A stretch of DNA of 64,000 nt from an uncultured Candidatus Poseidoniales archaeon (GTDB taxonomy: Archaea > Thermoplasmatota > Poseidoniia > Poseidoniales > Poseidoniaceae), in assembly GCA_905181785.1 (NCBI GenBank), contig CAJIZC010000010.1:59312-123311 (forward strand), read 5' to 3'. Positions 26,763 through 41,002 of this stretch are shown here, piece by piece. The position numbers and the translations under genes were made by a program. Each line of letters begins with the position of its first letter. The first letter of the stretch is position 1. The notes beneath the pieces are model-generated. The model ran no database searches, was not told the DNA's origin, and saw nothing but the letters and a program-made list of their open reading frames with translations.

Positions 26763-29373
26763 CCGATTGAGTTTCGCCTGAAAGTGGGACATCGTCTTGA
26801 TGAACGGTTGGCCGAGAAACAGTTTGGTTCGCGCGCTCTTCCTTCTCGATGACTTTCTTGACCTCAGCCATGAGTTTCTCCAACAACACAGGGCCCCAGC
26901 CACGCAATGCTAGCAAATCATTCCGGTTCTTCCTGGACATGGTCAAGACATCGCGTGGCGTGCGTAGCCCGAATTTCGAAAGTTCTCTTGCTCTTGATCG
27001 GCCAACATGCTTGATGTTCACAAGGTTAAGCAGATCGGGTTTACACCCGTGACGGATGCGTTGACGAAGAACATCAATAATCATGGAGAGTTGGTCGATT
27101 TCGGGAAGATGTTCCTCGGAAAAAACATCGTCAGTGAGCAACACTTGACGGGCTGCTGAAAGCAACCATCCCATGAGGTCAACCCTGTGATTGACGTCCC
27201 CTGGGCTGACATCAAGATCGGTCTCGATGTCTCTAAGTGTCTCTTCCTCAATCCATTTTTCCAGCATCCAAGCTGATTTCACATAACCCAAAAGGCGCTC
27301 TTCAAGGGTGATGTCTGTGAGGAGTTCTTCTTGAACGGTATTGGTTTTCAACCACAGAAGTGAGTTCGCTTCCATGTCGCTGTTTTTAGCCCAAAGCGAA
27401 CTGAAGTCAGGTGTCGTTGTGGCCAGTTGAAGAAGACTGAATTCAGTCACAGGAGCGTTTTGACGAACGAGGCGCCGGACAGCGCGACGCAAACCCGTCC
27501 GCAACTGAGATGCTGAAAGTGGGTCGAGGTACATTTGCGTGACCCGTTCCCCCATCATCGTGGCCTCGTACATCATTGCATCATGATCCACACCAGCTTC
27601 CCCGCCCCAGCCGCCAACTTGGGCCAAGTCCGTGGCTTGTGTGAACCCGAGGGAGGCTTTGGTGAAGGCTGAATCACCTCTCACTGGCGAGCCATTCGGT
27701 TCTTGGGATGGGGATTGGAGCCCGACGCCTCCGGTGTTTTGAGCAATCGTGGCCCAAATGGGCATTTCATCGTCCCAATCCTCTTCTTCATCGCCATCGG
27801 TTTTTTGATCCGCACGACGTGCTGCATAATCTTCGTCTAAGCCCACCCTGCGGATGAACCGTTCTGCAACCAACCAGTCCAACATTCGATCCAGTTGTTC
27901 CTTGAGGTAGGTGCGCGAAACAGAAGCACCAAGGAAAGTGGCTTGGAAGAAATCACCGAGTTCACCCCGATGTCGAAAGCCGCCTGTTGCTATCGCTGCC
28001 AACAAGTGGGTGCGCAACGCAGGCTCGCTGGAGAGTTTCGATGTGATGGATTCGACAGGGCCGAAAAAGTACCGTCGGCTTACATCATCCGCTACAGCCC
28101 AACCATCGGTCCCCTTGCACAGGACCCATGCCTCTCCGAAGGCATCGTATTTTGGCCGCCCTGCTCGCCCGAGCATTTGGCGCACTTCCATAACAGGCAA
28201 AGGCCGGCTCATACCATCGTCCCAGCGCTTTAAGTCCCGCACGAGCACCCGTCTTGCGGGTAAATTTACGCCAGCAGCAAGGGTTGGTGTGGCCGTCAAA
28301 CCAACAAGCAATCCTTCCTTGAACGCACCTTCAATGGCTTTTCGTTGACCGTGGGTGAGCCCTGCATGGTGGAACGCCACACCGCCTCGTATGGCGGTAG
28401 CCAGCCGTTCTGCCATCGCAGTTTGTTGACGCCCTTCAAGCGAATTGGCAAAGGTTTCGAGTTTCTTTAGGCGATCTGGATCTTCTTTAGCAAGCCTTTT
28501 CGCAACCCGTTTTGAAAGTTTTAATGCCTCAGATTGTGCGCTTCTGCGCGTTCCCACGAACACCAAAACCTGACCGTCTTGGTCCAAGGTGTCATTGACA
28601 ACGACCCACGTAGGATGAGATTTGGGGCCTTCAATATCGCGTGGAGGTTGCAACGACTCTCCGTCAGAACTCATGGCAGAGGACTGCACGAGCCGAGGTT
28701 CAAGATGGAGGTCATGAAAAGTGCTGTATTCCAAGGCAACGGGTCGCCAATCGGATAAAATCAAAGTTGCGTCCAGCCAGGTCGCTAAATCTTGACAGTT
28801 TCCGACCGTCGCCGATAGGGCGATTATTTGCGCTTTCGGGCGCAAATGCCGAAGGCGGGTCAGATTAATTTCGAGGGTCGGGCCTCGAGTTGCATCGTTC
28901 ATCAAGTGAAACTCATCCGCTATGACGATCGATACATTGGCCATCATCTCAGACCGGTTCCGCATCAAGGAATCTAATTTTTCTGAGGTGCAAACAAGAA
29001 CGTCACATTCCTCTATTTTTTTGGCCTCTGCTGAAGCATCGCCGATTCCTAATCCAACCGTCAACCCGGCTGCCGAACACAGTTCAGAGAGGTCGTCAAA
29101 TTTCTCACTGGCAAGCGCCTTGAGGGGGACAATATAAACCGCTTTCGAACCAACATCATCAAGTAAAAGGCGCTTCATAATCCCAAGGTAAGCAACAAGC
29201 GACTTACCACTTGCAGTTGGAATTGCGAGCAATGTATTGGTGCCGCTCAAAACACTCGGCATGGCTTCGTATTGGGGCGGGTGAAGCGTTTGGATGCCCC
29301 ATGAATGCTCAAGGAAATCCCTGACCTTTGAAGGCAAATCCAACGCTGAAACCGCTCGCTCTGCCCCCTCCAT
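26755..29373 (-). CDS. hel308: Hel308-type SF2 DNA helicase (long form)
   Basis: Hel308 is a Ski2-like helicase that acts at stalled replication forks. Motifs in order are: motif I AIPTASGKSLVAYL; motif II IADEFHLMND (DEFH in place of the usual DEIH/DExH); motif III SATVGN; motif V ATPTLAAGVNLPARRV; and motif VI QMLGRAGRPKYD. A C-terminal helix-hairpin-helix region (LLNLVNIKHVGRSRARELSK) is present. At 872 residues from the ATG at 29373 it is about 150 longer than typical Hel308. The extra sequence includes an acidic, low-complexity stretch (DGDEEEDWDDE) and glycine-rich sequence near residues 530-600. The neighbour cgi121 fits. An alternative TTG start at 29400 looks unlikely. Confidence 0.92.
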   Translation of the reverse strand: MEGAERAVSALDLPSKVRDFLEHSWGIQTLHPPQYEAMPSVLSGTNTLLAIPTASGKSLVAYLGIMKRLLLDDVGSKAVYIVPLKALASEKFDDLSELCSAAGLTVGLGIGDASAEAKKIEECDVLVCTSEKLDSLMRNRSEMMANVSIVIADEFHLMNDATRGPTLEINLTRLRHLRPKAQIIALSATVGNCQDLATWLDATLILSDWRPVALEYSTFHDLHLEPRLVQSSAMSSDGESLQPPRDIEGPKSHPTWVVVNDTLDQDGQVLVFVGTRRSAQSEALKLSKRVAKRLAKEDPDRLKKLETFANSLEGRQQTAMAERLATAIRGGVAFHHAGLTHGQRKAIEGAFKEGLLVGLTATPTLAAGVNLPARRVLVRDLKRWDDGMSRPLPVMEVRQMLGRAGRPKYDAFGEAWVLCKGTDGWAVADDVSRRYFFGPVESITSKLSSEPALRTHLLAAIATGGFRHRGELGDFFQATFLGASVSRTYLKEQLDRMLDWLVAERFIRRVGLDEDYAARRADQKTDGDEEEDWDDEMPIWATIAQNTGGVGLQSPSQEPNGSPVRGDSAFTKASLGFTQATDLAQVGGWGGEAGVDHDAMMYEATMMGERVTQMYLDPLSASQLRTGLRRAVRRLVRQNAPVTEFSLLQLATTTPDFSSLWAKNSDMEANSLLWLKTNTVQEELLTDITLEERLLGYVKSAWMLEKWIEEETLRDIETDLDVSPGDVNHRVDLMGWLLSAARQVLLTDDVFSEEHLPEIDQLSMIIDVLRQRIRHGCKPDLLNLVNIKHVGRSRARELSKFGLRTPRDVLTMSRKNRNDLLALRGWGPVLLEKLMAEVKKVIEKEERANQTVSRPTVHQDDVPLSGETQSDD

Positions 29374-29463
29374 GAACCCGTACCTGCGCCAACAGTCCAA
29401 AAGGACAACGCCTCAACCCCTTCAATCCGACATCCCTAATACCTGCCCCTCTCTGTCCGAATC

Positions 29464-30075
29464 ATGAGCGACGATGTTGAAACCATGGTTGAAGAACGCC
29501 TCTCCGTGTTCGATGACGAACCAGATTTGAATGACTGGGTCGAAGTGATGTGCGGTGCTGCAATGGCAGTCCTCGGTATATTCCATCTTATTCAACCAGG
29601 CGAACTCGTCAACCCAGACGTCATGCGCTGGTTTGCTGCAGCGGTCGTTGCAGCAGGTGCAATTTGGGCTGGGCACGGCCTCAAAGACATGGCTGTCAAG
29701 GAAATTCGCCGATCGATAGCAATCCTCGAAATGGCCGAAGTGGACGAGGGACTGGACCACGGACTCATTCGTGACGTGCTCCTTAACCCAAAAGCCTACA
29801 GCGATTTCCTGATGGAATCCTATGCGGCTGCATGGGAAGATGGCGTCATTACAGAAGAAGAGCTTGAAGAACTTCGGTCCTTCCAGGAAATGCTTGGAAT
29901 CACAGACGAAGACGCTGCCAAGATGAACCTCGACGCAGCAATGGAATCCGCTTCTAAGGACGGAGAAATCACCTCCAAAGAAGAAGAAACGCTCAAAATG
30001 GTCGCTAAGGCCGCCAACAAAGACGGCGACAGCGTGGTCAAGGACGCTAAGAAGAAGGCAAAGAAAGGAAAGTGA
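29464..30075 (+). CDS. Membrane protein with TerB-like C-terminal domain
   Basis: I do not recognise a named protein. The 203-aa product has an acidic N-terminus and two hydrophobic helices (VMCGAAMAVLGIFHLI and MRWFAAAVVAAGAIWAG). It ends in an all-helical region with the rhythm of TerB/tellurite-resistance-like domains: YAAAWEDGVITEEELEELRS, then ASKDGEITSKEEETLKMVA. The C-terminus is very basic (KKKAKKGK). The domain call is tentative. It faces the 3' end of the next gene on the other strand with no gap. Confidence 0.6.
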   Translation: MSDDVETMVEERLSVFDDEPDLNDWVEVMCGAAMAVLGIFHLIQPGELVNPDVMRWFAAAVVAAGAIWAGHGLKDMAVKEIRRSIAILEMAEVDEGLDHGLIRDVLLNPKAYSDFLMESYAAAWEDGVITEEELEELRSFQEMLGITDEDAAKMNLDAAMESASKDGEITSKEEETLKMVAKAANKDGDSVVKDAKKKAKKGK

Positions 30076-32124
30076 TTAGACCCACTTACCCGAAGATTCA
30101 AACATTTGCTGGGCCAACTTTTTGGCCATTTTCCGCCGACGCTGCTCAACTGTGGCTGATGTGATGAGCAGCAAGATACCCAACAATGCAACAGGGGTTG
30201 CCCCCTCAATCAATCCAGAAGCGTTGCTGAGTTCAAGCCCTTTTGGAACATCAGAAGCATCAAAACCCTCTGAAGCGGTGAATCGAACATCAAGCAAATC
30301 GAGGTCACAATCACAAAGGGAGACAGAAATACGTTCTGGAAACAATGAGGCTTGAAGCAACACCCAATCGTACGTCGATATCGAAGAGGGCCGGGTACCC
30401 CACGCAGGGACACTCACTGAACCAGTGGCAGGTGCTTCAACCATCTCTACGTCCAAGTGAAATACGGATGACGCTGGTTGTTCATCAACGATCAACAGGC
30501 CCTCGAGCATCAACAAATCAAGCAGCAATGAGCGACCAGCGAGTAAAATGAAACGAACCGTTTGTTCCTCCAAGAGCCCTTCTTCAGTGGTTTGGACTCC
30601 ACCTCTTGCCACTTGGCCGAAAATGGCCTCATCGAGGCGCAAAGATTCCAGTTCAGGCACGACAAGTTGCCAACGTCCATCGTCCAGCGGTCTCGCTTCT
30701 TCGGCGACGATGCGCAATTGCAGCCGCTCACCTGCGAGCATGCCCCATGTGGCGCCTGTTTGACTGATGAGCACTTGATCTGGTACGCCTGGGTAAGACA
30801 CATCCCACAATTGTTGAAGCCTCATCTCAACAAGTTCTTCGAGGGTGTACTCGTTTTCCAACTGCACTTCATCCGCACTGGCCCAAAGGGGATGAAACAC
30901 ACCTCCAATGAGCAACATAACCACCCCTGGAGCGAATACGCCAAACCTCAACGAACTGGAAGTTGAGTGGCGAAAAGCATTGATTCCAAACAACACAAGG
31001 AGAGAAAAGGACAGAATCAAGAACCCATAGGTGGCCTCATGCAAGCCCACTGCCCCTTCTTCGTCGCCCAATAAAGCAGCTCCCGCTGGATAATATGACA
31101 CGCCAGTAAAGCCACTTGGGTCAAGCGGGCCAAGCCCTTCGAACGCTAACTGCCCTGTCCATGAATAAGGTTGGAATTTCTCTGCCGTCCCGGTAAAGCA
31201 TAGGGTGTATTCTCCCAATGGTAACGCTCGCCATCTGTAGGTGATGCGCGTGGATGTTTCATCCTCGGTGACAACAACCTCCGGAGAGGGCGCTTGGCGA
31301 CTGCTGGGCAAGAATAGTTCCGGAAGTTCGTGGCTTTGTTCGACTTCAATAGGTACGGCTTCCCATCGAACAAGAACACCAAGAACCTCGTGCTGCTCAA
31401 CTTCAAACGCCCAGCAATCTTTGTCGTTTTCCACAAGAGCGCCCTCGTGGGTTGTTTCAAACTCTGTGGATTTGGGTTCAAGACTGCTCGATGGTTCATC
31501 AGAATTTCGAGCATCAATATCTTCCGACCACTCGACATCAATTTCAATAAAGGAATTTCCTCGCATGTGAAGTTCCCATGCACCTGGCCTGTCGATCACG
31601 AATGTCAAACGCAGTCGCACCGGATCATCGGGCCACAGCAAACGGTTTCCGTTCAAATTGAGAGGTTCGTCGACGAGAACAATTGGCTCGTTCAGGCTTT
31701 GGTCAGGGATTGGTTGGGCTTCAAATTCCCAATCCGTGACGCTTTGGCCAAGGATGAGCGATACATCGAGGGCGGGCCGGGCTGCTCCAGTCGCATCACC
31801 TGTGAACCGAAGGTCAATTTCCATGCGCGCCAGCAGGGTTGGAAGCAAGGCCAATTGCGATTGCACGGGGCTCATATCAAATTCAATTGATACTGTCTTG
31901 GGCTGGGCAGGTGAAGCAAACACTTGCTCGCTGATGAGTTCTTCACCAATCGGTGTGGGGGAAAGAAGGCAATCGTCATCCTCCACGCATGAAAGATAGA
32001 ACGAACCGTCTTCGATGGTGAGTGAGCCTGAACTCAAACCAATTGGCATGGCCATTAAGCCAAGCATGAGGAAGATGAAGAACGAGGCAGGGTACCTTGA
32101 TCCCCGCACTGCTTCGCCGCCCAT
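30076..32124 (-). CDS. Large membrane-anchored surface protein of unknown function
   Basis: No family is recognised. The 682-aa product has a signal-type hydrophobic N-terminus (FFIFLMLGLMAMPIGL), two long beta-rich exterior parts, central membrane helices (TYGFLILSFSLLVLFGINAF and FGVFAPGVVMLLIGGVF), and a last helix near the C-terminus (PVALLGILLLITSATV) followed by a basic tail. This implies a multi-pass surface protein with two outside domains. The preferred ATG is at 32124 (MGGEAVRGSR); the frame opens at 32157. Confidence 0.75.
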   Translation of the reverse strand: MGGEAVRGSRYPASFFIFLMLGLMAMPIGLSSGSLTIEDGSFYLSCVEDDDCLLSPTPIGEELISEQVFASPAQPKTVSIEFDMSPVQSQLALLPTLLARMEIDLRFTGDATGAARPALDVSLILGQSVTDWEFEAQPIPDQSLNEPIVLVDEPLNLNGNRLLWPDDPVRLRLTFVIDRPGAWELHMRGNSFIEIDVEWSEDIDARNSDEPSSSLEPKSTEFETTHEGALVENDKDCWAFEVEQHEVLGVLVRWEAVPIEVEQSHELPELFLPSSRQAPSPEVVVTEDETSTRITYRWRALPLGEYTLCFTGTAEKFQPYSWTGQLAFEGLGPLDPSGFTGVSYYPAGAALLGDEEGAVGLHEATYGFLILSFSLLVLFGINAFRHSTSSSLRFGVFAPGVVMLLIGGVFHPLWASADEVQLENEYTLEELVEMRLQQLWDVSYPGVPDQVLISQTGATWGMLAGERLQLRIVAEEARPLDDGRWQLVVPELESLRLDEAIFGQVARGGVQTTEEGLLEEQTVRFILLAGRSLLLDLLMLEGLLIVDEQPASSVFHLDVEMVEAPATGSVSVPAWGTRPSSISTYDWVLLQASLFPERISVSLCDCDLDLLDVRFTASEGFDASDVPKGLELSNASGLIEGATPVALLGILLLITSATVEQRRRKMAKKLAQQMFESSGKWV

Positions 32125-32169
32125 GAAAACGCTAAGCCATTCTTGCCTTGAACTCAATGGCGGTTTCGT

Positions 32170-32712
32170 TCAACCCGTCGGGGTGTTGGGTTGGTCGGTT
32201 AAGACGGTTGAGCATTGCCGGCACCGGTACCGCCCTTTCGACGGTTTTTGCCTTGGGTATGACCGTTCGCAAGTCGAACAAAACCACAACCAAAGCGCAC
32301 GTTGCCGGCGCAAAGTTTCAGTGAAATCTTGAGCGTGTTTTGAAGCAGCGCGTCCGGGCCACGCCGCTTCAAGGGCCCTAAAGGTCGCATCATGGCCTCG
32401 AAAACCAAGAGCGTGGATGTATTCATGGTGAAGGACAAACGCACCGTAGGCCCTCCATTCTGGCTTCAATAATTGGGGATGAAGGTCGATCACTTCCACA
32501 TCAGAAATCTGCATCGAGTTGAGGTCTGTCCCTCGCTTCCAGCGCGTGACGCCGTGCCGTTGAGTTGCATTTTTTCGAAGCACCCCCAGTGGAATTGAAT
32601 CCAGTTCGGTGATCGGTGCATCCAACCACACCGGCATGTCCCGCATCACCTCAATGACGGTGTCTCGAAGTTGATGCAGCGCCGCTTTGGCTTCCGCACT
32701 CGGGCGCACCAT
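32170..32712 (-). CDS. SprT-like zinc metalloprotease
   Basis: The 180-aa product has the zinc site HHEYIHALGFRGHD (HExxH with a third histidine nearby), preceded by an aromatic-rich strand, and a C-terminal four-cysteine zinc ribbon (CSTCERSYPRQ ... YRCRQCSTVL). This arrangement is that of the SprT/Spartan family, whose eukaryotic members cut proteins crosslinked to DNA. An N-terminal segment with basic residues (VTRWKRGTDLNSM) resembles the domain around the family's active site. Function in DNA-protein crosslink repair is inference from the family. It lies just downstream of the thioesterase gene on the same strand. Confidence 0.75.
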   Translation of the reverse strand: MVRPSAEAKAALHQLRDTVIEVMRDMPVWLDAPITELDSIPLGVLRKNATQRHGVTRWKRGTDLNSMQISDVEVIDLHPQLLKPEWRAYGAFVLHHEYIHALGFRGHDATFRALEAAWPGRAASKHAQDFTETLRRQRALWLWFCSTCERSYPRQKPSKGRYRCRQCSTVLTDQPNTPTG

Positions 32713-32719
32713 GAGCCAT

Positions 32720-33187
32720 TCAGCTCCATCGATGATAGGCAGGATGGCCTTCTTTTACCGCAACAAAAAGCCCCTTGCCCGTAGCGCACACTTTGCCGTC
32801 GGCTTCGAGAAGCAGTTCGACGTGCACCCTATCGTCTTCAATCGAGGTGATTTGGCTTGTCACATGAAGCAGGGTATTGTCGGGTGTCGGGCGCCTTAAT
32901 TGAACCGAATAAGAAGCTGTAACCGTGCACGGTGGTTCTTTTTCTTCATTTTGATCCATCAAAGCAACTGCTGCAGTCCAATTACCGTGGCAATCCAAAA
33001 GCGTACCAATAATGCCACCGTTGATCATGCCAGGGAAAGCTTGGTGATGCGATTCTGGTGTGTATTCCATCCGCAAGCCATTCTCGATTCGATGGCTCTC
33101 GATTTGAAGGCCTTTCTCATTCGCTGGTCCACAGCCAAAGCAAATCGAGGTGGGTGCGTATTGCCGTTGAACTCCAATGCCGCTCAT
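32720..33187 (-). CDS. Hotdog-fold thioesterase (PaaI-like)
   Basis: The 155-aa product has the family opening CFGCGPANEKGLQIE, the hotdog helix segment FPGMINGGIIGTLLDCHG and the strand pattern TASYSVQLRRPTP. These are typical of 4HBT/PaaI acyl-CoA thioesterases. The catalytic-site position after 'INGGIIGTLLD' (Asp) is kept. The substrate is unknown. The ATG at 33187 (MSGIGVQ) is preferred over an upstream start at 33211. It lies 7 bases upstream of the SprT-like gene. Confidence 0.85.
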   Translation of the reverse strand: MSGIGVQRQYAPTSICFGCGPANEKGLQIESHRIENGLRMEYTPESHHQAFPGMINGGIIGTLLDCHGNWTAAVALMDQNEEKEPPCTVTASYSVQLRRPTPDNTLLHVTSQITSIEDDRVHVELLLEADGKVCATGKGLFVAVKEGHPAYHRWS

Positions 33188-33279
33188 GAATTCCCCAGTG
33201 GTGTCCAGCACTTGTGTTCTTTGCTGTTTTGAGGTGAAAACAACGCAGTGTTCATGTGGGGGGTGGTACTGACAAGGCC

Positions 33280-34614
33280 ATGGGAAGCAAAAAAGGGCCC
33301 CGTAAGGCGAAAGTTCGCGTTGCGCATGAGCTCCCTAAACGGCGTCGAATTGCGATTCAAGAAGCAATGAACGCCCACAAATCTGAGGACCGCCCCGAAT
33401 GGGATCGGAGTGCAGATTGGGGTGACACTCGCTTCTATAGAAAGAAAATCAAGCCTGGAACCATGCGAACTGTATCCCTACCGTTGCTCGAAACCAACCT
33501 AGGCGACCCGTGGCCAATTCCAGTCACCGTGATTCACGGCACCCGTCCGGGCCCAACGATTACAGTCCTTGGCGGCGTTCATGGTGATGAGTTGACAGGG
33601 CCTGCTGCATGCACACACCTTCTCTCAAATGCCTTTACGGACCTTGGCCGGCTTCTCGACCCCACGCACATGGCTGGAACGTTGAGAATTGTTCCAATCA
33701 TTAACCTACCAGGTTACAGGTCAAAATCAAGATACTTCCCTGATGGAAGGGACTTGAATCGGCAATTTCCAGGGGATTTCAAAGGCTCAACCACGCGGAG
33801 GGTCGCAGCCCAACTTTGGAAGTACCTCCTGAATGATGTTGATGCTATCGTCGACCTCCACAGCGCTGGAAGAGGCCGATCCAACATGCCTCAAATCCGA
33901 GCGGATTTGGCCCACCCAGGATCCAACATTCTAGCGAAAACCTTCGGCATCGAAATTATTCTGGATTCGAAACCACCTTCTGGTTCACTCCGTAAAGCAG
34001 CTGTGAAGAGCGACATACCTTCGATTACGTACGAAGGAGGTGGCGCTAACTTACTCGACCATGAGTCAGTCAACGTCGCTATCCAAGGCGTCATCAACGT
34101 GCTCAAGTCGCTAAGAATGATTCCAGGCAACCCAAATCGTCCGAGGTTCAGAATGCTCGCAAGTGGCTCTCATTGGTTGCGCTCCGGCGAGGGTGGCCTG
34201 CTCGATATGTTCGTCAGTTCTGGCTCAGTCATGCGTGAAGGCGAGGTGATTGCAACCGTATCCGATCCCGCAAACCCCGGCCTCACCGTGGACATTGTCG
34301 CTCCAGAAGATGGGCTTGTCATCGGTGCTGCAACCAACCCCTTCACAGCAGCAGGTATGCCAGTGGGTCACTTTTTGCCGATTTCCAAGCATATTGGCCT
34401 GCTTCAAGACCAAATCGACACCAATGGAAGGTTTCTTGTCTGCGGTTCTCAAAACGACGAGGTATGGCGTGAAGAAACTGAAATTGATGAAGTTGCGCTT
34501 GATGGAGAATGGAGCGGTGGCGGTGTTGATTCGGAATGGGTTGGCTCAAAGCCGACCTTGCATCAAGCCTCAGAAGATGCTTTTGCTGAGCCGGAAGAAG
34601 AAAACGAATCGTGA
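33280..34614 (+). CDS. Zinc deacylase of the AstE/aspartoacylase family
   Basis: The 444-aa product belongs to the M14-like succinylglutamate desuccinylase/aspartoacylase family. Zinc ligands are visible in GGVHGDELTG (H101, E104) and in AIVDLHSAGRG (the second His). A DGRDLNRQFPGD segment follows the family's substrate-loop pattern. The C-terminal region (GEVIATVSDPANPGLTVDIVAPEDG) looks like a biotinyl-lipoyl-like barrel, as in many family members. A basic N-terminal segment of about 60 residues precedes the catalytic domain. The substrate cannot be inferred. An ATG at 33256 is the alternative start. Confidence 0.85.
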   Translation: MGSKKGPRKAKVRVAHELPKRRRIAIQEAMNAHKSEDRPEWDRSADWGDTRFYRKKIKPGTMRTVSLPLLETNLGDPWPIPVTVIHGTRPGPTITVLGGVHGDELTGPAACTHLLSNAFTDLGRLLDPTHMAGTLRIVPIINLPGYRSKSRYFPDGRDLNRQFPGDFKGSTTRRVAAQLWKYLLNDVDAIVDLHSAGRGRSNMPQIRADLAHPGSNILAKTFGIEIILDSKPPSGSLRKAAVKSDIPSITYEGGGANLLDHESVNVAIQGVINVLKSLRMIPGNPNRPRFRMLASGSHWLRSGEGGLLDMFVSSGSVMREGEVIATVSDPANPGLTVDIVAPEDGLVIGAATNPFTAAGMPVGHFLPISKHIGLLQDQIDTNGRFLVCGSQNDEVWREETEIDEVALDGEWSGGGVDSEWVGSKPTLHQASEDAFAEPEEENES

Positions 34615-35868
34615 TCAGGCTTTGAAGTCGGACACGGCTGCCTGAACTTCTTCATCGGTCATGTTCCTTCGTTGGCTCTTTGCCACTTCAAACAGATGAG
34701 CGACAAGATCCTCTTCCGCTTCATAGCCGTTTTGTTCAAGCCACCAAATGATGTTCGATCGACCGGCCATATGGCCAATACGAATCACTTGCTTCAATCC
34801 AAAATCCCCAGCAGGAACGCCTGAATAGACCCGGTCTGCTAGCCAATCATCACCTTTTTTCATGGCTTTGATTACGGCGGATGCGTGAACACCAGTGCCC
34901 GTTTCGAAGGCGTCTTCACCGAATACGGGATAATTCCGTGGAAGCGGGACTTCGATGTATTCGTGGGCCTTCTTGACATAGGCATCCAGTTTGGTGAGGT
35001 CGTTATCGATCACGCCCATCAACTTTAGATTGACAAGCGTTTGATCCAAAGGAGCGTTGCCCGCTCGTTCACCAACACCCAAGGCGGTACCGTGGATGAC
35101 ATCTGCCCCTGCCTCAACTGCAGCAATATTGTTGGCAACACCGAGACCACGGTCTTGGTGGCCGTGCCAGTTCACTTCAATTTCATGGCGCTTGTAACCA
35201 CCGTCTTTGATGACTTCTTCATCGATGAAGTTGAGTAATTTCTTGACGCCGTTTGGGGTGACATGCCCGCATGTATCGCAGACGCACAGGCGTCGTGCCC
35301 CGAGTTCCATGGCCCGGAGGTAAATTTGCTTGACATCTTCAGGTTTGGAACGCGTGGTGTCTTCGGTGACAAACATGACAGGAACATCGTTGTCGACGGC
35401 GTACGAGACGGCTTTTTCCATGGTTGCCAACAACTTATCCATTGTCCAACCTTCAGTGTATTGTCGAATTGGGCTTGTGCCCAAAAAGGCACTTGCTTGG
35501 ATGGGGACACCGTATTTTTGTTGGAGATCAACAAGCGGTTCAATGTCGCCCATAAGGGTTCGAACTGCAGCACCGGGGCTGATTTTGAAGTCATTGTCGA
35601 TGATGTGTGCAACCATTGCCTCGATGTGTTCAAGATGGTATGGTCCGGCACCAGGCAGTCCAAGATCGACTTTTTGCATGCCGAGGTCTTCCATGAAGGT
35701 CAGCAGTTCGAGTTTTTGCTCGATGGTCGGGTTACGTGCACTGGGGCTTTGTAGACCATCGCGAAGTGTTTCGTCATCGAACCATACACCATGCGGGTGG
35801 TTTGCAGGGTTTCGTGCAATGTCGTATTCGACAGTATTCCAATCATAAATCAATGAACGCTCATCCAT
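34615..35868 (-). CDS. 2-isopropylmalate/homocitrate synthase-like enzyme (DRE-TIM metallolyase)
   Basis: This family condenses acetyl-CoA with 2-oxo acids or performs the reverse cleavage. Motifs are DDETLRDGLQSPS (DRE-type opening), VFVTEDTTRSKPED, WHGHQDRGLGVANN (metal-binding HxH) and GERAGNAPLDQ. The last motif and the overall order fit isopropylmalate/homocitrate synthases. The DGLQ form, rather than DGEQ, and HxHQDRG, rather than HxHND, resemble the outlying LeuA-like group. There is no C-terminal leucine-regulatory domain at 417 aa. The exact substrate is open: isopropylmalate, citramalate and homocitrate are all possible. Confidence 0.82.
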   Translation of the reverse strand: MDERSLIYDWNTVEYDIARNPANHPHGVWFDDETLRDGLQSPSARNPTIEQKLELLTFMEDLGMQKVDLGLPGAGPYHLEHIEAMVAHIIDNDFKISPGAAVRTLMGDIEPLVDLQQKYGVPIQASAFLGTSPIRQYTEGWTMDKLLATMEKAVSYAVDNDVPVMFVTEDTTRSKPEDVKQIYLRAMELGARRLCVCDTCGHVTPNGVKKLLNFIDEEVIKDGGYKRHEIEVNWHGHQDRGLGVANNIAAVEAGADVIHGTALGVGERAGNAPLDQTLVNLKLMGVIDNDLTKLDAYVKKAHEYIEVPLPRNYPVFGEDAFETGTGVHASAVIKAMKKGDDWLADRVYSGVPAGDFGLKQVIRIGHMAGRSNIIWWLEQNGYEAEEDLVAHLFEVAKSQRRNMTDEEVQAAVSDFKA

Positions 35869-35953
35869 GTAAAATCACCTTGCTGGCCCAAAGACAGGCC
35901 CGTGCGTTCCACCACAAACCGGAGTCATGTTTGAAGGCGTCGCTGTGAGAGCG

Positions 35954-40730
<4,777 letters not shown>

Positions 40731-40750
40731 CTAAACGTGGCGCATTTGAC

Positions 40751-40765
40751 GCCGTAAATTACGGC
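40751..40765. promoter_or_regulatory. Palindrome (possible gyrase operator)
   Basis: GCCGTAA-A-TTACGGC is a perfect 7-base inverted repeat around one base. On the gyrB strand it lies about 25 bases after a CTTAAGAATC element that could be the TATA box, so it would overlap the transcription start. That is a usual place for a repressor site. No regulator gene is adjacent. Confidence 0.5.
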
Positions 40766-41002
40766 ATTATTTGCGGCGCAGTCCTCGATTCTTAAGCCCT
40801 CACTTCTCCCTACATTAATACCCTGTGACGAGGGGGTATAAAGGTAGTGCAATAATCGCCTCATTTGGCTCTTTTACAACCTCCAAAAAAGGGTTTCAAA
40901 CAGCCCATTCAACCTCGTAGATTTTGGATAAAAATCCGATGCAAAAACCTCGAGAAAAAAACCCAACTTGGCGAGGTGGCCTAAGCGATGACATGCGAGA
41001 GC

